Origin: Tolypothrix bouteillei VB521301
GTDB lineage: Bacteria; Cyanobacteriota; Cyanobacteriia; Cyanobacteriales; Nostocaceae
Length of the DNA stretch: 64,000 nucleotides
Direction of reading: 5' to 3'
Assembly (NCBI RefSeq): GCF_000760695.4
Contig: NZ_JHEG04000001.1
Location: 2,375,512 to 2,439,511 of the forward strand
Position 1 is the first letter of the stretch. Each line of letters starts with the position of its first letter. Below, piece by piece: positions 47,696-58,300 of the stretch. The translations under genes were made by a program, and so were the position numbers. The notes below the pieces were generated by a model. It did not search any database. It was not told where the DNA came from and was given only the letters and a program-made list of their open reading frames with translations.

Positions 47696-47788
47696 TTGCC
47701 ACCTGCTGGCAGTGGCAAATCTACTCAAATGCTTGACATTCGTAGTGGCGATTATAGTTTAGTTACCTTGAGACAAAAGATGCGCTAG
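47696..47788 (+). pseudogene. short P-loop fragment
   Basis: A 30-codon frame right after rsmH encodes LPPAGSGKSTQMLDIRSGDY and SLVTLRQKMR, which contains a Walker A-like PAGSGKST. No ATG and no rest of an ATPase domain is present. It may be a remnant of a small kinase or AAA protein, or chance. Confidence 0.35.
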
Positions 47789-47872
47789 TTGTCTTCTGGA
47801 ATCATTTAATCCACTTCCGACTTCCTTGACAATTTTGACAAATTGATATCCTTACAAGGTAGATCTGTAAAA

Positions 47873-50800
47873 TTAACTAGAACATTCTCGACTTAATATT
47901 AATTGCCCATTATTCAGGCGGTAAACATTTTGCGCTTCGATAATCGGGTCGCCTTTTTTCCAAGGACGAGATGTAGTTTCCACACCTCTAACCTCACCAG
48001 TTGCGTAGGTAGAAACCAAAACACCAGGGCGATTAGTGGGCAAAGCACCAGAACCTTTGATAGTAAAAGAGTTTTCTTGTCGCTTGATGCTGCGAGTAAT
48101 GCAACTCTTGGTGAGGAGTGTGTTAGTGTCGATAAGATTTGAGGATAAGTCGGTGAAGGAGTTTTGGATGGAACTGGTATCGGGTGCGTTAATGTTGATT
48201 ACACCAGAAATACCCAATTCAGAACTGGCTGTAATATCGCTTTTTTCCGTTGGTTTTGGACGCGCTTCGATACCGAAGATACCTTGTGAGTTAATTCTGA
48301 CATTTCCACCGCTTCCTTCAAAAGAGTCGCCGCTAATATTGCTGTTTTCTTGAGGAACACCGACGATGAATTTAGCGTTGATATTGATGTTCCCGCCATT
48401 TCCACCTGCTTTGGTTAAACCTGCAGTTGTGCTGATATTGCTGTTACGACGCAATAGTAATAAATCTGTAGAGGTTAAGTTAATATTTCCACCATTACCA
48501 GAGTTTGTTTGAGCAGCAATAATTCCTTCATTATCTAGACTGACAGTACGAGTATTAATGTTAATATCTCCAGCATTTCCCTGTCCTGTGCTACTGGAAC
48601 TTAGTACTCCATAATTGGTAATCAATAAAGTACGAGCATTTATATTAATATCACCACCCTCACCTTTGCCAGTAAATCCTTCTTCTGTTGTAACTTGGGT
48701 TGCGATTCCACTTCTACGACCGCCTGAACTCATTCCATCAAACAATACAGTACCGCCAGCATTTAATGTAACATTACCTGCATTTCCCTGTCCTAAAGTA
48801 TCAGCCCGAACTTGAGAACCATTTGTAAAAGAAATATCGTCAGTAGCATTAATTAACACATTTCCCGCATCACCTTTACCAACAGTAGCGGACAATAAAG
48901 CAGCACCATCGGATAACGAAAAGTTACGCCCCTGAATTTCAATATCTCCACCTTTACCTACCGCATTTAGGTAAAGAATGGAAGACAAACTGCTTGTTCC
49001 TGAAATAGAGACATCACCACCTGCTCGAATTGCAATTTTACCAGCATTTCCTTCTTTGCCAATAAATGTTGCTATACCACTACTATCTTTGATAGTTGTG
49101 TCACCTGATGTAGTTATCAAGACATTACCCGCATCACCTTTACCAAAAGATAATGTAGCTAAATTAGCATTATCAAATAGCTCAAAACTACGGGCGAAAA
49201 TCTCAATATCACCACTATTACCTACACCAGTCTCCAACACTCCGCTAGATATTCCACTACTCAGTCTTTCACTGCGTCCGGAAAGTATCACAGCACCGCT
49301 TGCTTGAATTTTGATATTCCCAGCATTCCCTTCACCTGATGTACCATTACTCAGAGAAGAACCACCTGTAAAGGAAGTATTCTCCTTTGTATTTATTAAG
49401 ATATTGCCAGCATTGCCTTTACCACCAAGATTGCTGTTAAAAATCGAAGATTCTCCGCTTACAAAAAATGACTTGGCAAAGATATTAATATTTCCGGCAT
49501 TACCAACACCTGTTTCGGAAATACTGCTCGATATATTACTGTTATTTGCAAGAGAAACTGTGTCTGTTGCTTGAATTGAAATATTACCACCGTTTCCTTT
49601 ACCAGAAGTGCTAGCAAAGAAATAAGAATTATTATCTAAAAAAAGTTTTCCTGTTTGAATATCAATATCTCCACCATTACCTACTATTTCTGAAGTTGCA
49701 CTACTAAAATATGCTTGATTATTCAAAAATAAAGTATCTTGAACTTTAATCGAGATAGTACCAGCATTTCCCTGCCCAGAAGTATAACTATTAATTGAAG
49801 CATTATCTAATAACAAATTCCCAGATTGAATGTTGATAGTGCCACCATTACCCCTGGCTTTACTAGAAACCGTGGTACTAATTTGAGTGAAGCCAATATT
49901 ATTAGTATCGCTGAGAGAAATTTTTCCTGATACTTGAATAAAAATGTTACCTCCATCACCAATCCCAAAGGTATCAGCACTTATTTGACCTTTGTTGTTT
50001 AAGAATAATTCTCTGGTATTAATGCGGATATTTCCACCTTTACCTACACCATCAAGACTCACATCACTACTAATCCTACTGGGTAACTTTACTTGTCCAA
50101 ATTGTTCCGTAAAAACCTTACCAAAACCATCTAGATTAATATTTTCACGAGCGTCAATGCTGATATTGCCTGCGTTGCCTTTCCCGTTTGTACCTGTATC
50201 AATACTTGCACCATTTGTCAATGACAGCAAACCCGTTGTTATTTCTATATTTCCGCCATTACCGACACCTCCAGCTATTACACCACTTTGAATACCAGCA
50301 ATCGAAAACTCTCCTATCCCATCCAGCTTAATTGTGTCTCGGGCATTCACAAAGATATTACCTGCATCTCCTTTACCGGAAACTGTAGTAGATATTTTTG
50401 AACCACCTAATAACGAAAGAATTCCAGTATTAACCCAGATATTTCCACCTTTACCTACACCATCTGCAAACACCCTACTGTCAATAGAACTACCACCATC
50501 AAAAGCAATATTATTAGCATCAATAGTAAGATTTCCTGCCTCGCCTTTACCCAGGGTACTGCTGCTAATAAATACCCCATTGGTTGATTGGAGAGATCCT
50601 GTTTTTATCTGAATATCTCCAGCTTTACCTGTGCCTTCTGGATTGACAGCACTAATAATACGACTATAAATTCGACTTGGTTCTCCGTCTTTTAGAGTAG
50701 TCTCTACAAAACCATCTAAACTTATGGTATCGCGAGCATTGATATTGATACTACCAGCATTTCCTTGTCCTAAAGTTTTGGTGTTGAGTTCGGAACCTTG

Positions 50801-52093
50801 CGCTAGAGAAAGAGAACTTGTTTGAATGTTGATACTACCACCATTGCCGAAACTTCCCTCTTCCGTAGAACTATAAATCTCACTACTACCTGTAAGCAAA
50901 ATATTATCTTTGGCTAGTATTGAAACTTTTCCAGAATTTCCTTGTCCAAAAGTACTGGCATCTAAAAACGAATTTTTACTTAAGCTTAAGGAACCTGTAG
51001 TTATATTAATGTCACCCGATTTACCAATAGCGTCTTTTCGCAATGTGTTGGAAATAAAGCTAGTATCAGTCAGATTTATGGTTCCTGTGGCGTTAATTTC
51101 TATATGACCACCTTGACTATTTGGTGTTCCTAAACCTGTTTCTATACCTGCTCTAAGTTTACTTTCTCCTGCTAAATTCACATCACGAGCATGAATTTTA
51201 ATATTCCCGCCATTCGCACCACGAACATTAACTTCTGCGGCGTTATTTAGGGAAACATTTGCCCGTTCTACACCATCAGGTACTGCTAAACTGATACGAT
51301 CGCCTGCAATATTTAATCCTATATTTCCCGGTGCAGCCAAACCTGCTAACTCAATATTCCCCCCATAGGAGCGAATACTCCCACCATCAATATTGATATT
51401 TCCACCAACAAGCAGCAAACTTTTGCCATCTGGTACTCTTAAACCCGTGACATCTTCAGCAATAAGATTCTTACCAGCAGAAGCTTGCGATTGATTAGTA
51501 ATTCTTGCGTTCCCTTGGTTTTGATTAAACAACAAGGCTGAAGGATTCACCGTCAACAATGGTGCTGCTTCGGGATTTGTGGCACTAAAAACACCGCGAT
51601 CGCCAAACTGTACCCCGTTCGCTGTTGTCCCCACAAAGGAACCCTGCACATCTAAACTAGCATCTTTGCCAAATACAATCCCATTGGGATTAATCAAATA
51701 TAGATTCGGGTTAGAACCACCAGATGTTCCCAGTCTCCCAAAAATTTCGGAAGGGTTATTCCCTGTCACCCGTGCCAGAATATTTTGGATATCTACACTA
51801 GGACTCACAAAATATACTTCCCGTCCCGCGCTAACATTAAATTCTTTAAAACTGTGAAACAGATTAATTTGGCGAATTGCACCACCTGTAATGACTTCTA
51901 TCGGTGTCGGGTAAAAGTTGCCTGTCACTTGGGAGGACTCAGCGCCAAGTGTGTTGTCGGGTACAATATTACTTTGTTGCGCTAGGGTTTTCGTGGTGAA
52001 GAGACTCATGCTCAACCAGCCAAGTAACCCAGCCAATCCGAACTGCAAACACTTGTGTAAACCGTGTTTTCTTGTCATTGGGTGTGCTTTCAT
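47873..52093 (-). CDS. large exoprotein with haemagglutination activity domain (two-partner secretion type)
   Basis: A 1406-residue protein with a signal peptide (LQFGLAGLLGWLSMSLFTTK, cleavage near TLAQQ) and an N-terminal haemagglutination/TPS domain (VTGNFYPTPIEVITGGAIRQ, NLYLINPNGIVFGKDASLDV). About fifteen beta-helix modules follow, each around 70-80 residues with GNGGNI/GKGNAGN, a short sugar-like LDNNS or LTNGAS strand and a DTISLDG-type strand. The C-terminus has a conserved Cys pair (SCITRSIKRQ and SRECSS). TPS exoproteins are exported by a TpsB outer-membrane partner; none is seen in this window. Likely role: adhesion or surface structure. ATG 52078 is an alternative start. Confidence 0.85.
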   Translation of the reverse strand: MKAHPMTRKHGLHKCLQFGLAGLLGWLSMSLFTTKTLAQQSNIVPDNTLGAESSQVTGNFYPTPIEVITGGAIRQINLFHSFKEFNVSAGREVYFVSPSVDIQNILARVTGNNPSEIFGRLGTSGGSNPNLYLINPNGIVFGKDASLDVQGSFVGTTANGVQFGDRGVFSATNPEAAPLLTVNPSALLFNQNQGNARITNQSQASAGKNLIAEDVTGLRVPDGKSLLLVGGNINIDGGSIRSYGGNIELAGLAAPGNIGLNIAGDRISLAVPDGVERANVSLNNAAEVNVRGANGGNIKIHARDVNLAGESKLRAGIETGLGTPNSQGGHIEINATGTINLTDTSFISNTLRKDAIGKSGDINITTGSLSLSKNSFLDASTFGQGNSGKVSILAKDNILLTGSSEIYSSTEEGSFGNGGSINIQTSSLSLAQGSELNTKTLGQGNAGSININARDTISLDGFVETTLKDGEPSRIYSRIISAVNPEGTGKAGDIQIKTGSLQSTNGVFISSSTLGKGEAGNLTIDANNIAFDGGSSIDSRVFADGVGKGGNIWVNTGILSLLGGSKISTTVSGKGDAGNIFVNARDTIKLDGIGEFSIAGIQSGVIAGGVGNGGNIEITTGLLSLTNGASIDTGTNGKGNAGNISIDARENINLDGFGKVFTEQFGQVKLPSRISSDVSLDGVGKGGNIRINTRELFLNNKGQISADTFGIGDGGNIFIQVSGKISLSDTNNIGFTQISTTVSSKARGNGGTINIQSGNLLLDNASINSYTSGQGNAGTISIKVQDTLFLNNQAYFSSATSEIVGNGGDIDIQTGKLFLDNNSYFFASTSGKGNGGNISIQATDTVSLANNSNISSSISETGVGNAGNINIFAKSFFVSGESSIFNSNLGGKGNAGNILINTKENTSFTGGSSLSNGTSGEGNAGNIKIQASGAVILSGRSERLSSGISSGVLETGVGNSGDIEIFARSFELFDNANLATLSFGKGDAGNVLITTSGDTTIKDSSGIATFIGKEGNAGKIAIRAGGDVSISGTSSLSSILYLNAVGKGGDIEIQGRNFSLSDGAALLSATVGKGDAGNVLINATDDISFTNGSQVRADTLGQGNAGNVTLNAGGTVLFDGMSSGGRRSGIATQVTTEEGFTGKGEGGDININARTLLITNYGVLSSSSTGQGNAGDININTRTVSLDNEGIIAAQTNSGNGGNINLTSTDLLLLRRNSNISTTAGLTKAGGNGGNININAKFIVGVPQENSNISGDSFEGSGGNVRINSQGIFGIEARPKPTEKSDITASSELGISGVININAPDTSSIQNSFTDLSSNLIDTNTLLTKSCITRSIKRQENSFTIKGSGALPTNRPGVLVSTYATGEVRGVETTSRPWKKGDPIIEAQNVYRLNNGQLILSRECSS

Positions 52094-52400
52094 TTGGTCT
52101 ATACGAGTATCTAATCAAACTGTATGCTTAAGCAATACTTCTAGTAAATATTCTTGCGTATCCCGATAGCAAGACAGTTTTCTGCAATAATATTTTTTTG
52201 TTTGTATAAAAAAAACTATATTTTATAGCGATTTGCATCGGAGTGAGGTACAGATTTATCCGCGTTCGTCTGCTACAGGCTGGGTTCCATAACTTTTTTA
52301 TATATTGCACTCAATTGAAAAGTTGGGTTTCGTTCCTCAACCCAACCTACATCTACCTTATATAAGAGAGGAATTTTTAGAGCGCTCCTTTGCAACAAAA
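52094..52400. other. spacer with half copy of the MITE-like element
   Basis: At 52225-52251, ATAGCGATTTGCATCGGAGT then GAGGTACA matches the left arm of the 107-bp element; the right half is absent. No gene seen. Confidence 0.5.
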
Positions 52401-54236
52401 CTATTGATACCCCGCAGCTTGCAGAGAAAACAGTGTTGCGTAACGCCCACCCAATTCTAACAACTCTTCGTGAGTTCCCTGTTCTACAATTTCTCCAGCT
52501 TCAACAACCATAATTTTGTCAGCCATTCGCACTGTAGAAAAACGGTGAGAGATGAGAAAGACCATCTGATGAACAGTGAGAGTGCGAAAGCGATTGAAAA
52601 TCTCAAACTCTGCTTGGGGGTCTATGGCTGATGTTGGTTCATCTAAAACCAAAATATCTGCTTGAGTTCGCATAAAAGCACGGGAAAGAGCAATTTTTTG
52701 CCACTGTCCTCCAGAAAGTTCGTATCCCTTCCTAAACCATTTACCAAGCTGAGTTTGAAAATTGTTAGGCAAATGTTCGATAAAAGGAAGTGACATACCT
52801 TTGTCTGCAGCCGTTATCCACCGAGTATTGTCTTCTAGGTTGTCCACATCTCCCACACCAATATTCTCACCCACTGTAAACTGGTAGCGCACAAAGTTCT
52901 GAAAAATGACCCCAATACGCCGCCGCAATACATTCACGTTCCACTCTTGCAAGTCTAAACCATCTAATAAGATCCTCCCGGAATTAGGAGTATAAAGTCG
53001 GCTCAGCAGTTTGATAAGTGTTGTTTTACCTGAACCATTTTCACCAACAATGGCTAGTTTTTCTCCTGGCTTGAGGTGAAAGGAAATATTTTTCAATGTT
53101 GGTTGCAAATTCCCAGGATATGTAAACGATACGTTCTCAAAACGAATACCATCTTTAGATTTTAGCCCTTTGGTTGCTTTGCCTTTTGGTTCTGGTATCC
53201 CCTCTTCTAAAAATTCATAGAGATTGGAAAGATACAAGTTATCTTCGTACATTCCTCCAATAGAGGTGAGCGCACCAGAAAATGTTGATTGTCCTTGACG
53301 AAAAACGGTGAGATACATTGTCATATCTCCTAGAGAAATTCTGCCTGCAACTGTTTCCACTACAATCCAGGCATAAGCTATATAAAAAGCAGCAGTACTT
53401 AACAAACTCAGTAGGTAGCCCCACATTCCTCGCCGCAGCGTCAAGTCGCGATCTTCTCCAAAAAGTCGATTGAAGATCGTGTGATAGCGCTCGAGCAACA
53501 TATCTCCTAGTTGGTAAAGCTTCACCTCTTTGGCAAAGTCTTCTCTAGCAAGAAGGGTTTCTAAATAATGCTGTTCGCGGGCTTCAGGAGCACGCCAGCT
53601 AAAGAGGCGAAAGGCTTCTCCTGCAAATTTGGTTTCTGCAAAAAATGCTGGCATTGCTGCTATAACTAGCATCAATAATGCCCAAACGGAGAACTTGATT
53701 AACAAAAGACCGTAAGTGACAAGAGATAGAGCACTTTGTACCAAGCCAAAGGTGCGAGTTACGAGAGAGAGAGGACGAACAGATGCTTCTCTCCTTGCAT
53801 TGGTCATTTTGTCGTAGAATTCTGAATCCTCAAATTGAGTGAGTTCGAGTGAAAGTGCTTTTTCCAGGATTAGAACGTTGACCCGTTGACCGAGCAGCAT
53901 TCTGAGCAAGGATTGGCAAACCGTCAAACCTCGTTGGCTTGCTGCTAGTAAAGCCACTGCAATAGCCTCTAGTCCCACATACATTAATGGGTAATAAAGA
54001 TTGACAGAGTCGCTATTATATGTAACTGCAAAATTGCGTGCTGCTATGACAGCATCAACTATTAACTTGCCAATATACGCGACAGCAGCTGGTAAAAGAC
54101 CTGCGACTAAAGTTAAACTCGCAAGAATAATGGTAAGAGAGCGGCTAGTCGTCCAGACTAAGCCTAAAGCTCGCCCACTGTATCGAAAAACTGCAAGGGA
54201 TTGGCGCAGAGCGTTGCGTTTTTTACGTATCTTCAT
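52401..54236 (-). CDS. ABC transporter, fused permease and ATPase
   Basis: ATG 54236 gives 611 residues; the longer GTG-start frame adds an unlikely leader. Six hydrophobic segments in the first 340 residues form an exporter-type membrane domain (SLTIILASLTLVAGLLPAAV). The ATPase has Walker A GENGSGKTT (about 397), signature LSGGQ (about 507), Walker B ILVLDEPTSAID and the H-loop LISHRFSTVR. Domain order marks it as a half-size exporter of the MsbA/multidrug/peptide class working as a homodimer. Substrate unknown. It lies upstream of the exoprotein gene on the same strand, but the 307-bp gap argues against a tight operon. Confidence 0.9.
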   Translation of the reverse strand: MKIRKKRNALRQSLAVFRYSGRALGLVWTTSRSLTIILASLTLVAGLLPAAVAYIGKLIVDAVIAARNFAVTYNSDSVNLYYPLMYVGLEAIAVALLAASQRGLTVCQSLLRMLLGQRVNVLILEKALSLELTQFEDSEFYDKMTNARREASVRPLSLVTRTFGLVQSALSLVTYGLLLIKFSVWALLMLVIAAMPAFFAETKFAGEAFRLFSWRAPEAREQHYLETLLAREDFAKEVKLYQLGDMLLERYHTIFNRLFGEDRDLTLRRGMWGYLLSLLSTAAFYIAYAWIVVETVAGRISLGDMTMYLTVFRQGQSTFSGALTSIGGMYEDNLYLSNLYEFLEEGIPEPKGKATKGLKSKDGIRFENVSFTYPGNLQPTLKNISFHLKPGEKLAIVGENGSGKTTLIKLLSRLYTPNSGRILLDGLDLQEWNVNVLRRRIGVIFQNFVRYQFTVGENIGVGDVDNLEDNTRWITAADKGMSLPFIEHLPNNFQTQLGKWFRKGYELSGGQWQKIALSRAFMRTQADILVLDEPTSAIDPQAEFEIFNRFRTLTVHQMVFLISHRFSTVRMADKIMVVEAGEIVEQGTHEELLELGGRYATLFSLQAAGYQ

Positions 54237-54800
54237 TATTTTTTTATAGCGTAAAATTGACCCCGCAATACAGCTGTACTTCGTAATGGCTTCTTTATCG
54301 CATACAAAGAATTGATTACAATCAGACCTTCTCTTTAGTTCTGCAAGGTTAAACCCCCCCTTCCGCACCCCAACCGTCACAAACGGTAATTACTGAGTAA
54401 AATCTTTAAAAAAAGAATAAAAATATACAGTTGCTTGCCAAAAAGACAGGTGAGAAAGCGTAGAAACTGAGATATAAGAGACTCAACTCATTCTTAATTA
54501 TTAGCAATAAGATAGCCAGAGATCTTCTGTGGTAATTGATAGATAAATCCCTATAGTTTCTTGAATAAATTTATGATTGCATTAATGTAAAAGTCTCAAT
54601 AGAAAACGATTAGACATACTGATTGAGAGCCATTTTTCAAAAAATAGCTATTTTGTAGAGAAGTTATAAATATAAATTTTCAAAACTTAATTATGTGACT
54701 AAGCGGTAATAACGCTGACAATGTTCGGGCAAGAGATTCAAAATAAAATTTCTTTCATTATTATTGCTGATATTTGATAAAAAGTAGCTAGGGAGCTTGC
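54237..54800. other. A/T-rich spacer
   Basis: About 560 bp upstream of the ABC gene and downstream of the transposase remnant. No gene or RNA seen. Confidence 0.4.
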
Positions 54801-55301
54801 TTATCCTCGTGCTTTTGGGGTTATTACAGTCACTTTATGTTGCTCAATTTGATGATATTTGAACTTTTGAGAAAGTTTTGATAATGCTTTAACCGTATCC
54901 GCTTCACAGGCAAATTTTTCGGCGGCTAACTTCTTCAATTCGTTGCGAGCTTTTTCTTCAGCTTTCAGAATTTTTTGTCAGAGCTTACGTAAATCTACTT
55001 CTCTATCCCTCTAAATTCTCTTGAATCACTATTGCAAGTAATTTTTAAATACTGAATTGTTATCTACTCTATTTTTAGTTTTTATGTACAACTTTTTCTG
55101 CTTCTTATTCATGTGTGACAGTTTGGGTGCGGAAGGGTGGTTCAAAGCGATCGCTAAAAAGACTGTTGTTAATCCCTTCATATACAATTTATCCAGAGTT
55201 CTACCTAATTTATCATCATTTAAGTATTCCGGCTTGACTCCAGAACCAATTAAATGTTCACACGCTTTGCCCTCAAAAAATTTTGAAAACATTTGGTGCA
55301 A
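54801..55301 (-). mobile_element. decayed IS1634-family transposase
   Basis: Two separate minus-strand pieces remain. At 55029-55301, KFFEGKACEHLIGSGVKPEY, LNDDKLGRTLDKLYMKGLTT matches the DUF4277-type N-terminus of IS1634/IS4-related transposases. At 54801-54979, ILKAEEKARNELKKLAAEKF, ACEADTVKALSKLSQKFKYH matches the mid region (the FACEAD..A...LS...KYH block). The DDE catalytic region between and after is missing, and the ends of the IS are not recognisable. It begins 26 bp after the stop of the CHAT-nSTAND gene. It cannot be mobile. Confidence 0.75.
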
Positions 55302-55326
55302 GTCACGCTTTTTCTGTCAGAAAAAT

Positions 55327-58300
55327 CTAAAGTTTCAAACCCAGTTTTGCATGAAAATCCTCGTCGTATATTGCTGCCTCCCACATCTGGGCAGATTTAA
55401 CTTGCTCAGGAGTCAAGTTTTTGGCTTCCATTAAGTTGGCACCCGCAAGTAAGGCACCGCTGAGGTTGACATTGCTAAGGTTAGCACCGCTAAAGTTGGC
55501 ACCTGCAAGTAAGGCACTGCTGAGGTTAGCTCCGCTAAGGTTGACATCGCTGAAGTTTGCAGAAATGAGGTCGGCACCACTGAGGTTGACATTAGGACCA
55601 ATAAGGTGCATCTGCTGATTAGTAGGAACGAAATTCTGAGGGAACTTAGTTTCTTTGTTGTACAAAGAGCCTTTGAGTTTAGCACCGCCGAGTTTAGCAT
55701 TGCCGTAGTAGTTACCGCTGCTGAGGTTGGCACCGCTGAGGTTGGCACCTCTGAGGTTGGTATCGAAGAGATCGGCACTGCTGAGTTTGGCATCGCTGAG
55801 GTTAGCACCGTCGAGACGGGCACCCCTAAGATTAGCTGCGTTAAAGCTAGCTTTCGTTAGGTTAGTTCCCATAAGATTAGCTCCCGTGAGGTTGGCTTCC
55901 GTGAAGTTGGCTCCCATGAGGTTAGCACCATTGAAGTCGGCTTCCGTTAGGTTAGCTTCCCCAAGGCTGGCTCCATTGAGGTTGACGTTGTGGAGGTTGG
56001 CTTTCGTAAAGTCGGCTCCCCAAAGGTAGGCTTTCGTGAGATTGGCATCCCAAAGGTAGGCTTCCGTTAGGTTAGCTCCACTGAGATCGACTCCGGTGAG
56101 GTTGGCCGATCTGATATTTGCTTTCGTGAAGTTGGCATGGCTGAGGTTAGCACCGCTGAGGTTTGCTCCACTGAGGTCAGATCCGGTGAGGTTGGCTTGA
56201 TTAAGAGGTCTGCAATTACCAAACAAACGCTCTGACAAGTAATTGGGCTTCCATTTAAACCTTAGTGCGATCCAACACCCTTTGACTAGACGTTCAAGTG
56301 CTTGACGTTTCCCTGCACCACCTTCTTTATTAATTATGGCAATGTCGTTTCCGATGACTTCTTCCCTCAGGCGTGGTTCGAGCACAGCCAATACAGCAAT
56401 AACTGGAATTACTAAAAAACTAATAGCTTGGAATTGCCTACATCGTTTTTGTTTTAGGCTTTCTCGAATTAACTCCTCAGCAAGGGGAGACAGAGGATAG
56501 GTATTACTGTATTCTTGTCGAAAAACCTTTGCTTGTGTCAATCTTTTCCCTTGGAGTAAATAATCCTTCGACTTTCTCTGATCTCGCCAGTCTTTAGCCG
56601 CTGCTTCGATTTTGCGCTGTTGCTTAAGCTTATCCCGATTTTCATCAATCCATCCGCGTAAACGTTGCCATTCTCGGATCAGGGCTTCATGAACTACCTC
56701 CACTGTTTCTTCCCCTGACTGTTCATTGCGTCCCGTCACTACCAAACGTGCTTTATAGCCAGCTAAATAAGTCACCAATCCCCAATTCTCTTCCCCAACT
56801 TCGGCACTAGTAGCTAGTTGGCGGGTATCCTCGGTTCCTTCCCCCAGACGTACTAATTGCAGAAAAATCCGTTGTGCTTGCTTCTGCTCTGTCTCACTGA
56901 GTTTGCAATAAACCCGTTCAGCATGATTTGCTAAAGCTTTTTTCACACCCCCAATCTCATCATACGCTTGGTGAGTTAACACACGATTTTGCTGCTTCTC
57001 CCACAGTCGGGTCAGAGCAAATTCTAACAACGGCAAATTACCTGGTTCTTGTCCCACATCATCCAAAATTCGCTCGGTTAGATGTGCTTCCAATTGCACT
57101 TCTAGCTTTTGGGCAGGTTGCTCAATGGCTGTCTGTAGTTCCTCCCTACTCATTGAACTTAGCAACTGAGGCGTAAATTGCTGCAATACATCTCGAAACG
57201 GACGATAGGAAAGGACATAGCTGTAGAAGTCAGCTCTTAGAGTCAAGACCAGCGTCAAACTTGTTTGATGTATAGCTGCCAACAACGTATCAACAAAACG
57301 CTCCTGTTCCTCTTTAATCTGGCAAAGAGTGTAGAGTTCCTCAAACTGATCTGCTACCAGCAATAAATTTTTGTTAGGGTTATGTTGCAAAATTCGAGAA
57401 GTTACCTGCTGTAAGGTTATTTCACCTTTTTTCAAGGATTCTGCCAGTTTAGCTGTCTTTATCACTTGCTCTGTTTTACCAAGTTCTGGTTCTAATTGAC
57501 GCACTAAAGTGTAGGCAAGCTCATCAAACGGTTGCTTTCCAGGGCGGAACGATTCAATCAGCCAAGTTTCTTCCATCCGTAACTGTGAAATTAGTCCAGC
57601 AAACACTACAGAAGACTTTCCACTACCACTTGGACCCATTACTGCGACTAAGGGCTGTTTGCGAGTAGCCTGAACTAAGCACTCAACAAATGTCTCTTGC
57701 CCAAAAAAGAACTGTGCATCCTGCTCCTGAAATGCAGATAATCCCTGATATGGGTTTGGTGGGAGAATTACTTCTGGTTCAATCTCAATTGAGACAGGAT
57801 GAATTAGTTTTTTTTTAAGCACTGGGGTCTGATGCTCTTTAAGACCAACTAGCTGAGAGCAGCCTAGCTCAAAAGCAAACTCCACTTCTTCCCCGGCTCC
57901 TAGGGCATCGTAAAACGCTACGGCAAAATTAATGGCTGCTTTATCCCCAATTGCTTGATTCATGCCAATCACATAGTTAATGTGTTGACTAATTGCCTCC
58001 GCCTGTACTTCTGAGTAGCAAGCATTCAACAGTACACACTCTACTCCCTTTACGGCAAACAGCTTAAACATACTAGAGAGTGCATCTGCCCGCACAAAGG
58101 CTGCCTGCCCCGTTTCATCCTCCAAGACAATACCATCTTCGCCACCACCATGTCCGCAGAAGTGAACAATCTGCGGTTGACTGTCCAATATTGCTCGGTA
58201 AAAATCCCGCGAGCGCACCGCCCACTTCTGCTCTAGCTTGAAACGCTCTCGCTTGTTTGCTCGTCGCAATCCTTCATCAATTTCCGATACCTCTTTATCT

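Noticed and set aside
48036..51857. Many plus-strand Pro/Leu-rich frames opposite the exoprotein
   Set aside because: They repeat with the module period of the antisense gene (LPALP, PPLPTP patterns), so they are shadows of GNAGN/GNGGN codons.
55421..56029. Plus-strand repetitive frames (LAPLRLAP type) opposite the pentapeptide repeats
   Set aside because: Direct shadows of A(N/D)LxG coding repeats.
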